In this document: in pieces, positions 1 through 5,299 of the stretch
Numbering within the stretch: position 1 is the first letter of the stretch
How the letters are laid out: every line of letters begins with the position of its first letter
Origin: Acidobacteriota bacterium
GTDB taxonomy: Bacteria; Acidobacteriota; Terriglobia; Terriglobales; Acidobacteriaceae
Length of the DNA: 5,299 nt
NCBI GenBank assembly: GCA_025353435.1
Contig: JANXQR010000098.1
Coordinates: 1 to 5,299 of the forward strand
Reading direction: 5' to 3'
Position numbers and translations under genes: made by a program
The notes under the pieces: model-generated
Told to the model about the DNA's origin: nothing
What the model saw: only the letters and a program-made list of their open reading frames with translations
The model's database searches: none

Positions 1-954
1 GCGTTCGGCGAACTCACCGTGATGGATGTCTTCGTGACAGGAGGAGCAGCTGAGCTGCGCGAAGTGGTAAAGCACCACCGTGTTGGGCGAGGCTGGCTTG
101 TGGCAATCATTGCAGGCCACCGCCACGTGGCCGCCGGTCAATGGGAAGCTGCTCTTCCGATGCTTTTCGATATTGAAATTCGTCGTCTTCCACTTGTTCC
201 CGTTATGGCATTGTTCGCAACGGTTTTTCCATGGGTCGGCGGCAAATTGGCCCTGGTGCTCGTCCTTATGGCAATCCAGGCATGCTGCGAATTTGACCTT
301 GTATTTCGTGTCTTTGCCTGAGGGGCCGGCGGGAACATGGCACGCAGCGCACTTGACGTTGGCGTGCGGCGGCACCAGCGGGTACTTGGTCTTGGCGTGA
401 TCTGCTGCCGTGAAAGTCGATGGACTCCAGCCCTGCACGGTGTGACAACTCTCGCATCGGCCCTTGTCCGCACGCTGCGCGAACTGCCCTCCGTGCTCAT
501 CCTTGTGGCAATCAGTGCAAGTCTTAAAAGGAATCTTGGTTTTGAAGTCGCCGCTCTTGTGGCAGTCGACACACGCCACCTGCAGGTGCTTTCCGACTAA
601 TGGATATTCGGTCTTGGAGTGATCGAACCTGGACGTGTAGGATGACCGCGTCCAATTGGACGTGGTGTGACAAGAGTCGCAATCCTGTTTGAATTGGCCC
701 TTGTGGGGATCGGCGTGGCAATCGATGCAACGCTGGAACTTGAGGCCCACATAGACAGGCATCCCGCCGTCACCTGGTTTGTGACACTTGGCGCAGGGTG
801 TCGTTTGGTGCTTGCCGGTCAGCGGGAAATGCGTCTTGGAGTGATCGAACGTCTGCTCGTCCAACTTGGCGCCCTTCCAAGTCGTGGTGTTGTGGCACTG
901 CAGGCAGTTGGCGCCGAATCGCCCGTCGTGCTGATCCTTATGGCAGGTGGTGCA
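1..954 (-). repeat. Tandem protein-level repeat: triheme cytochrome modules
   Basis: Within the cytochrome gene, four complete modules and the start of a fifth lie head to tail: 730-954 (75 aa), 520-729 (70 aa), 283-519 (79 aa), 49-282 (78 aa) and 1-48 (partial). Each module reads CxxCHKDxHxGQF, then a second CXXCH followed by a Trp or Tyr-containing loop, then FDHSKTxYPLxGKH or a variant, then a third CXXCH followed by Lys. The third and fourth modules have degraded signatures (ADHAKT, and EKHRKS in place of FDHSKT). The repeat is conserved at protein level but not obviously at base level, so it looks like old duplication and not a recent expansion. Confidence 0.85.
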
Positions 955-1476
955 GGTTGGACTGAGCCCCATGTAAGTACGAGTGAGATCCTTCTTGCTC
1001 AAAAGCGCATGCGCGGATGGAGCAATGTTCTTGAGCACGTGGCAATTGCGGCAAGTAAGTGTGGCGTGTTTTCCGTCCAGAACGTAGCCGGTCTTGGAGT
1101 GGTCGAACCCTTTCATCGTCGGGTCCCAGTGCACCATATTGAAGTTTTCGCCGTTGTGGTCTGAATGGCACTTGACGCAGGCCGCGCCAGTAGGGCCGGG
1201 CAGGGGATAGGTCGAGTGCAGTCCATGGTGGCCATCAACTTCCGCGGCGATTTCGCGGTGGCACTCGGCGCATCGAAACGATGCCGAGCGTGTGGAGACC
1301 GTGTGACACTGGATGCAATTTTGAGGACCGTTGAGGCTCTCGTGCGCCCTGGCCAGCGGGCCGGGAGAGATTTGGCCGTGAAACAAAAGGGGAAACAGGA
1401 ACGCAGCAATCCCCACATAAAAGAGACGGGAAAGAAATTTCAGCATTCGCGTGTTTCGATAGGCTCTGGTGTCCAT
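1..1476 (-). CDS. Large multiheme c-type cytochrome with tandem c7-like triheme modules (C-terminus beyond window)
   Basis: Exported electron-transfer protein, probably periplasmic, outer-surface or extracellular. The minus-strand frame is open from the ATG at 1476 to the window edge (492 codons, no stop reached). Seventeen CXXCH heme c motifs start at residues 54, 69, 100, 142, 175, 191, 228, 250, 266, 302, 320, 341, 376, 399, 420, 455 and 477. Residues 1-44 form a signal peptide: Arg/Lys-rich start, hydrophobic stretch at about 18-32, possible cleavage after ALA-ARG-ALA (42-44). From residue 175 the protein is a tandem array of triheme modules with recurring CHKDxHxGQF and FDHSKTxYPLxGKH signatures, whose extra histidines are plausible distal heme ligands. 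The start at 1476 has an AAGG Shine-Dalgarno-like site six bases upstream; an in-frame ATG at 1446 would also leave a signal peptide. An in-frame stop lies at 1510-1512. The class is clear. The redox partner and exact family are not; it resembles c7/GSU1996-type polyheme proteins in modular style. Confidence 0.93.
   Translation of the reverse strand, partial: MDTRAYRNTRMLKFLSRLFYVGIAAFLFPLLFHGQISPGPLARAHESLNGPQNCIQCHTVSTRSASFRCAECHREIAAEVDGHHGLHSTYPLPGPTGAACVKCHSDHNGENFNMVHWDPTMKGFDHSKTGYVLDGKHATLTCRNCHVLKNIAPSAHALLSKKDLTRTYMGLSPTCTTCHKDQHDGRFGANCLQCHNTTTWKGAKLDEQTFDHSKTHFPLTGKHQTTPCAKCHKPGDGGMPVYVGLKFQRCIDCHADPHKGQFKQDCDSCHTTSNWTRSSYTSRFDHSKTEYPLVGKHLQVACVDCHKSGDFKTKIPFKTCTDCHKDEHGGQFAQRADKGRCESCHTVQGWSPSTFTAADHAKTKYPLVPPHANVKCAACHVPAGPSGKDTKYKVKFAACLDCHKDEHQGQFAADPWKNRCEQCHNGNKWKTTNFNIEKHRKSSFPLTGGHVAVACNDCHKPASPNTVVLYHFAQLSCSSCHEDIHHGEFAER
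955..1179 (-). other. Degenerate N-terminal cytochrome module lacking its middle heme motif
   Basis: Residues 100-174 of the cytochrome match the length (75 aa) and layout of the downstream triheme modules: CVKCH with a following SDHNGENF, then FDHSKTGYVLDGKH, then CRNCH. Where the other modules have the second CXXCH, this one has NMVHW, so it would bind two hemes and not three. Homology to the other modules is inferred from the shared flanking signatures. Confidence 0.6.
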
Positions 1477-2072
1477 CGTTTGCCTTGCGTGCCTGGTTGG
1501 CTTCAGCTTTCAGCTTCAATCAACGCGGTCCGAAATGGAATCCGCGCAACCGGGATATTGTGCAGGCAATAAACGCTAACAAAGGATCTTGAACCAAATC
1601 CTAAAAATCGGAGTGCTTGCTTCTGCAAATCTGCAGATCTCCGGGAGTCGAGTTCTAAAGCACATACCACAGTACTTGCGTTGGCAATCACCAACTGGCT
1701 CTAACGAGTATCTCTTAGTTGACTAGACCGTGGCAATGCGGCGTCGTCAATCGGTGTCGAGGTAATAAGTCGTTAAGACTGCCTAATTGCGAAAACGTTT
1801 CAACCTCATTTTTCTCCCCTCACACGGCCAGGCAGCTTCCGAGAAGCGAGAACCGGGATTCCGGTCCATGAGGGATTACTGACCATCATCCACTATTGAT
1901 GGCCTAAAGGCTGCCGACATAACCGGCGCGGGAAGGCTTTGTCTTCGCGCTTCTGCGGGCGGCATTGAGGATGGGATTGTTGCCGAGTGCAACCGTTCGA
2001 CCTCGGAAGGTTTGAATGTTTGTGGTTGTAAAAGAGCAAGAGTTCTGCTGCAGATGCGTTTTGTGGTCGCCT

Positions 2073-2158
2073 AATGCCCATTCCTGCCGATGGGTCCATT
2101 GTGCATAGTTGAACGGCCCCGGTGGCCGTAGTTCGGGCCAGAGCAGTCGGCTCGGCCC
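2073..2158 (+). promoter_or_regulatory. Hairpin-rich putative 5' leader of cheA
   Basis: Three potential stem-loops occur in a row. First, AATG-CCCAT (2073-2081) pairs with ATGGG-CATT (2090-2100) across an eight-base loop with a two-base bulge. Second, ACGGCC (2113-2118) pairs with GGCCGT (2124-2129) across a five-base loop. Third, GGGCC-A-GAGC (2135-2144) pairs with GCTC-GGCCC (2150-2158), a nine-pair stem with one bulged A and a five-base loop AGTCG. The third ends directly against the AGGAG ribosome binding site. There is no U-tract, so it does not look like a terminator. That it is transcribed and regulates cheA is inference. Confidence 0.4.
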
Positions 2159-2163
2159 AGGAG
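2159..2163 (+). promoter_or_regulatory. Ribosome binding site of cheA
   Basis: AGGAG lies eight bases before the ATG at 2172. It decides the start: the same frame is open further upstream to a TTG at 2109, but that codon has no comparable site and the added residues would precede the usual N-terminal helix of the HPt domain. Confidence 0.8.
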
Positions 2164-2171
2164 TAACACAG

Positions 2172-4760
2172 ATGGAAGATGATCAGGACGTAGTCCGGGA
2201 ATTTCTGGTGGAAAGCAATGAAAACCTCTCGCGCCTGGACCGTGACCTTGTGGAACTGGAAACACACCCCCAGGATTCTGAATTGCTGGCCAGCGTATTC
2301 CGCACCATCCACACCATAAAGGGAACCTGCGGTTTTCTCGGCTTCTCAACGCTGGAGCGCATTACCCATCAGGCGGAGAGCCTGCTGAGCCAGTTGCGCG
2401 ATGGTCGGCGGAAGCTTGATCCGGGTCTGGTGTCATTGATCCTGGAGACGGTGGACGCGACACGCAAGGTGTTGGGCTCGATTGAAGCGACTGGGAAAGA
2501 AGGGCCGGAGCAGTTCATCAGCCTCGCGGAACGCCTGCGCGACATGGCAGTGAACAACGATCTTGGAGCCGTGGCATCCGCTCAAGCCAAAGAGCCAGGT
2601 CCTGTGCCCGATTCCGCGGCGGAGGAGGCTTCCGGCTCCCATCCCGATGGCGCAAAGCCTGGAGAAATCTCCACCAAGCCTGGTGCGGCCGATGGAAACA
2701 TCCGCGTGGGCGTGGTGCTCCTCGACAAGTTGATGGACCTGGTTGGCGAACTCGTCTTGATCCGAAACCAGATTCTGCAGTTTACCGCCGAGCGCGATGA
2801 CCTTGTACTGGGTGCGACCTCGCAGCGGCTCAATCTCATTACCACCGAGTTGCAGGAAGGAGTGATGAAGACGCGCATGCAGCCTATAGGCGTAATTTGG
2901 AACAAGCTGCCGCGCGTGGTGCGCGACCTCTCGGTCGGCCTGGGAAAACAGATTCGTCTGGAGATGGACGGCGCCGAGACCGAGTTGGATCGCACCATCA
3001 TCGAAGCGATCAAAGACCCGCTCGTGCACCTGGTGCGCAACTCCTGCGATCACGGAATTGAGACGCCTGAGGTCCGCCAGAAGTCCGGCAAACCATCGCA
3101 GGGCAGGCTGCTTCTGAGGGCCTACCACGAGGGCGGCCAGGTCAACATCGAGATCAGCGATGATGGGGCCGGCATGGACCCGGCGGTGATCAAGCAAAAG
3201 GCGATCGAAAAGGGAATCGTGCCCCTCGAGATGGCAGCAAAGATGAACGACCGCGAGGCCCTGTGCCTGATTTTTCGGCCCGGTTTCAGCACCACCGCCT
3301 CAGTCAGCAACATCTCGGGGCGTGGCGTCGGCATGGACGTGGTCAAGACGCACATAGAAAAGATTGGTGGAATTGTGGATGTCTCCAGCAAGCCGGGGGA
3401 GGGAACTACCGTCAAGCTGAAGATTCCACTGACATTAGCCATCATCCCTGGCCTGGTGGTGACCAGCGGCGGAGAGCGTTTCGTAATTCCGCAGGTCAGC
3501 CTGCTTGAACTGATTCACCTGGAAGGCGACTCAGTCGAGCGGCATATCGAATACGTGCACGGCACCCCAGTTTATAGGCGAAGGGGAAAGTTGCTACCCA
3601 TTTCCTACCTGAATGAAGTGGTCGGGCTGAAGGCAGACCGGCGCGGGGATGCAGTGAGTATCGTGGTGCTGCAGGCCGAGGACCGGCAGTACGGCTTGGT
3701 GGTCGATGGCATCAGCGATACCCAGGAAATTGTGGTGAAACCTCTCGGCAAACAGTTGAAAGGACTAAGTTTATATGCAGGTGCAACCATCATGGGAGAT
3801 GGGCGGGTAGCGCTGATTCTCGACGTCCAGGGAATTGGCCAGGCGTCCGGAGTTCTGGAGGAGGTGCAGGAGCAGGTTCAGGGCGCATCCCATGGCGCGG
3901 AGCGAGTCGAGGTGGAGCAGCATCGCCTCCTGCTGTGCAAGGCAGGAGCTTACGAACGCATCGCAATCCCGTTGTCGTTGGTGGCCAGGCTGGAAGAGTT
4001 TCCGCGATCCTCAATCGAGCGCGCTGGCGACGCCATGGTGGTTCAATACCGGCAGCGCATTCTGCCGTTGGTTATTCTGCGGAACCTTCTTGAAGACGGG
4101 GATGCACACGGAGAGACCACGGCCGACCCGGCGCAGGTGATTGTGTTTGATGATGGAGATCAGCGGCTGGGTATCGTGGTAGATCAGATTCTCGATATTG
4201 CAGAGCAGGCCATAACGGTTCGTCAGAGATCCACGCGCAAGGGATTTCTCGGGTCTGCCGTCGTGGGTACGCGGGTCGCTGACTTTCTGGATGTTGACTA
4301 TGTGTTGCAATCTTCGGCGGCGCGGTGGTTCCAGGGTTCGAGCGCAGCAGACAAAGAAAAGACGGTGCTGCTCGCGGACAAGTCCGCATTTGCCCGCGGG
4401 CTTATGCGAGGCGCACTTGAGATGAGCGGGTATTCGGTTGTGGAGGCCGGAAACCTCGAAGAGGCGCTCCGTGGGCTGGAGAAACATTCGGTGGACGCAG
4501 TTTTGATTGCGGAGGACCTGCCGCCGCTGGGTACGGGCGCCGTGGTGGATGCCATGCGCAAGAGGCCGGAGTGGGAACCGATCCCGGTGATGGATGTTGC
4601 AGCGTGGGATAAAAGGCGGGGTGCACTTGCTTCGCCGGCAACCGAGAATCAGAGCCATGCAACGAGCGGTGTCCAGGGAGGGATTCTTGATTTCCTGGCG
4701 GGGCTGCCGGAGCAGACACAACCAGATTTGGCGCGCGCTTCGCGCCGTGGCAAGGAGTAA
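2172..4760 (+). CDS. cheA: Chemotaxis histidine kinase CheA, hybrid form with second CheW-like domain and C-terminal pseudo-receiver
   Basis: Cytoplasmic kinase that autophosphorylates on a histidine in response to chemoreceptors and passes phosphate to response regulators. The protein is 862 residues, against about 650 for E. coli CheA. Order of domains: HPt at about 1-110 with phospho-site His47 in HTIKGTCGFLGF; a 45-residue Ala/Pro/Ser/Glu linker (about 131-175) with no room for a P2 domain; dimerisation helices from about 176; HATPase with N box HLVRNSCDHG (Asn290), G1 SDDGAGMD (329-336), F box FRPGFST (368-374) and G2 GRGVGMD (383-389); a CheW/P5 domain from about 423 to 560; a second CheW-like domain at about 579-720; and a receiver-like domain at about 731-846. 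All kinase motifs are intact, so catalysis is expected. The receiver-like domain has lost its acceptor aspartate (Ala780). cheW follows after 3 bases. Whether it drives flagellar or type IV pilus motility, or another output, cannot be told here. Confidence 0.96.
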   Translation: MEDDQDVVREFLVESNENLSRLDRDLVELETHPQDSELLASVFRTIHTIKGTCGFLGFSTLERITHQAESLLSQLRDGRRKLDPGLVSLILETVDATRKVLGSIEATGKEGPEQFISLAERLRDMAVNNDLGAVASAQAKEPGPVPDSAAEEASGSHPDGAKPGEISTKPGAADGNIRVGVVLLDKLMDLVGELVLIRNQILQFTAERDDLVLGATSQRLNLITTELQEGVMKTRMQPIGVIWNKLPRVVRDLSVGLGKQIRLEMDGAETELDRTIIEAIKDPLVHLVRNSCDHGIETPEVRQKSGKPSQGRLLLRAYHEGGQVNIEISDDGAGMDPAVIKQKAIEKGIVPLEMAAKMNDREALCLIFRPGFSTTASVSNISGRGVGMDVVKTHIEKIGGIVDVSSKPGEGTTVKLKIPLTLAIIPGLVVTSGGERFVIPQVSLLELIHLEGDSVERHIEYVHGTPVYRRRGKLLPISYLNEVVGLKADRRGDAVSIVVLQAEDRQYGLVVDGISDTQEIVVKPLGKQLKGLSLYAGATIMGDGRVALILDVQGIGQASGVLEEVQEQVQGASHGAERVEVEQHRLLLCKAGAYERIAIPLSLVARLEEFPRSSIERAGDAMVVQYRQRILPLVILRNLLEDGDAHGETTADPAQVIVFDDGDQRLGIVVDQILDIAEQAITVRQRSTRKGFLGSAVVGTRVADFLDVDYVLQSSAARWFQGSSAADKEKTVLLADKSAFARGLMRGALEMSGYSVVEAGNLEEALRGLEKHSVDAVLIAEDLPPLGTGAVVDAMRKRPEWEPIPVMDVAAWDKRRGALASPATENQSHATSGVQGGILDFLAGLPEQTQPDLARASRRGKE
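4362..4709 (+). other. Degenerate receiver (REC-like) domain of CheA
   Basis: Residues about 731-846 of CheA begin KTVLLADKSAFARGLM, matching the first strand and helix of response-regulator receivers, and continue with GYSVVEAG and DAVLIAEDLPPLGTG. Against CheY, the acidic pair becomes Ala735-Asp736 followed by Lys737. The phospho-acceptor position, 44 residues after Asp736 as in CheY Asp13 to Asp57, is Ala780. The conserved Thr is replaced near Ala810 (PVMDVAA), and the conserved Lys before Pro is missing (DFLAGLP). Glu781 and Asp782 sit next to the lost acceptor and could shift the alignment by one or two places. I infer a pseudo-receiver used for docking or regulation and not for phosphate storage. 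Confidence 0.7.
4752..4757 (+). promoter_or_regulatory. Ribosome binding site of cheW inside the cheA 3' end
   Basis: AAGGAG encodes the last two residues of CheA (Lys-Glu), overlaps nothing else, and stands six bases before the cheW ATG, with the cheA TAA between. This layout points to translational coupling of the two genes. Confidence 0.85.
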
Positions 4761-4763
4761 CCG

Positions 4764-5237
4764 ATGAGGAACGAAACGGCGACCGCGAATTCAAAGGAGA
4801 CAAGTGCGAGCGGAAGGTTTTCGACATTTTTTGTGGCAGATCTTTTCTTTGGGATTGATGTCCTCCGCGTGCAGGAGGTGCTGCGCTTTCAGCCGATGAC
4901 GCGCGTGCCCAAGGCGCCAAGCGTCATCGAAGGGCTAATGAACCTTCGCGGTCAGATTGTGGCTGCAATCGACATGCGACGCTTGCTGCATCTGCCCGAG
5001 CGCAAAGGCGACGTGCAGCCCATGAATGTGGTGATCCGCACCGATGATGGTCCGGTGAGCCTGTTGGTGGATGAGATTGGGGATGTGCTGGGATTGGAGA
5101 ACGCGGCGTACGAGCTACCGCCGGGGAATCTGGAGCCGACCGCGCGCAGGCTGATTCGCGGAGTGTACAAGCTCGACAGCAGATTGCTGTTGGTATTGGA
5201 CCCCGAGCGAGCCGTGGACATTGCCGCGGCGGCGTGA
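4764..5237 (+). CDS. cheW: Chemotaxis adaptor protein CheW
   Basis: Cytoplasmic scaffold that links chemoreceptors to the P5 domain of CheA and so builds the signalling array. It is a single CheW domain of 157 residues, close to the usual length (about 165). The N-terminal 17 or so residues are polar and probably disordered. The first strand FSTFFVADLFFGIDVLRVQEV follows the family pattern. The key IEGLMNLRGQIVAAID segment is intact, with Arg62 at the same number as the functionally important Arg62 of E. coli CheW, and SLLVDEIGDVL forms the later conserved strand. It begins 3 bases after the cheA stop with a strong ribosome binding site, so it is in the cheA operon. It is probably the dedicated partner of the upstream CheA. 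Nothing unusual was seen in the protein itself. Confidence 0.95.
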   Translation: MRNETATANSKETSASGRFSTFFVADLFFGIDVLRVQEVLRFQPMTRVPKAPSVIEGLMNLRGQIVAAIDMRRLLHLPERKGDVQPMNVVIRTDDGPVSLLVDEIGDVLGLENAAYELPPGNLEPTARRLIRGVYKLDSRLLLVLDPERAVDIAAAA

Positions 5238-5299
5238 GGGCAATTAATCAGGCAGCAGCGTCGTTCGAGAGCAGTTGATCCGTCCCAAACATAACGTCT

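Larger units (their letters stand above)
1477..2171. other. Long intergenic region between divergent cytochrome and cheA genes
   Basis: About 695 bases without a convincing gene. Reading frames here are short, lack good ribosome binding sites or run antisense into cheA, and show no recognisable protein motif. No tRNA or known riboswitch was recognised. The region must carry the promoters of both divergent genes, but I found no -35/-10 pair or sigma-54 site that I would defend. It contains short palindromes (ATCTGCAGAT at 1629-1638, AAACGTTT at 1793-1800), small inverted repeats (GTTGG/CCAAC at 1680-1695, ACCGG/CCGGT at 1852-1865) and a hairpin-rich stretch at 2073-2158 described separately. 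Confidence 0.7.

Noticed and set aside
19..1164. Plus-strand open frames across the cytochrome, including 667-1164 (165 aa)
   Set aside because: They lie exactly antisense to the cytochrome codons. Their recurring Val-Ala pattern comes from the reverse complement of CXXCH, and no ribosome binding site or known domain is present.
1440..1493. Resemblance to a GEMM-I cyclic-di-GMP riboswitch on the minus strand (GCACGCAAGGCAAACG at the cytochrome start)
   Set aside because: Only the first conserved block is similar. The GNRA-capped stem and the second conserved block are not formed, and the element would overlap the coding start.
138..1519. Several short minus-strand frames in the two other registers across the cytochrome
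   Set aside because: They are out of register with all 17 CXXCH motifs, and the real frame runs through them without a stop.
1553..1572. Minus-strand sigma-70-like TTGTTA box upstream of the cytochrome
   Set aside because: The matching -10 position (AATATC or CAATAT) agrees with the consensus at only about half of its bases.
1894..1920. Possible sigma-28 flagellar promoter (GCCGACAT with an upstream TATT at 15 bases)
   Set aside because: Both boxes deviate from TAAA and GCCGATAA, and it lies about 250 bases from cheA. The match is too weak to list.
2109..2171. TTG start 21 codons upstream of the chosen cheA start
   Set aside because: It has no good ribosome binding site and would make the hairpin-forming leader coding. 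The ATG at 2172 has AGGAG at ideal spacing and begins like other CheA HPt domains.
1893..2312. 139-aa minus-strand frame spanning the intergenic region into cheA
   Set aside because: It overlaps the HPt coding sequence, has no convincing ribosome binding site, and its composition looks random.
2433..3197. 254-aa minus-strand frame opposite cheA
   Set aside because: It is fully antisense to a clearly coding CheA region with intact kinase motifs and shows no recognisable domain.
5238..5299. Search for a next gene or terminator after cheW
   Set aside because: The 62 remaining bases show no start codon with a ribosome binding site, no clear hairpin and no U-tract.

Overview
The window holds three protein genes in two divergent blocks. 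A large multiheme c-type cytochrome reads leftward from about 1476 and runs off the left edge. A chemotaxis pair, cheA then cheW, reads rightward from 2172 to 5237. The G+C-rich coding sequence, the repetitive c7-like polyheme cytochrome and the hybrid CheA suggest a free-living, motile, Gram-negative-type bacterium with periplasmic or extracellular electron transfer. Acidobacteriota or a deltaproteobacterial-type lineage fits best. This placement is an impression from protein style, with no marker gene to confirm it.

Left part (1-1476, minus strand): a signal-peptide-bearing protein with 17 CXXCH heme c motifs in the 492 residues visible. Most of it is a tandem array of 70-79-residue triheme modules. 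There are four full copies, a fifth that is cut by the window edge, and an earlier two-heme copy that has lost its middle motif. No stop codon is reached, so the C-terminus lies outside.

Middle (1477-2171): about 700 bases with no convincing gene. It separates the two divergent genes and should contain both promoters, but I could not recognise a confident promoter on either strand. It has several short palindromes. The last 100 bases before cheA contain three successive potential hairpins, the strongest ending directly against the cheA ribosome binding site.

Right part (2172-5237, plus strand): CheA is 862 residues with HPt, dimerisation, ATPase, CheW, second CheW-like and C-terminal receiver-like domains. 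It has no room for a standard P2 domain. The receiver-like domain has lost the phospho-accepting aspartate and most of its active site, so it looks like a pseudo-receiver. cheW follows after 3 bases, with its ribosome binding site inside the last codons of cheA, so the two are surely co-transcribed. CheA and CheW would form the kinase-adaptor core that joins chemoreceptors. Receptor, CheY, CheR and CheB genes are not in the window and may lie downstream. The last 62 bases hold no recognisable feature.
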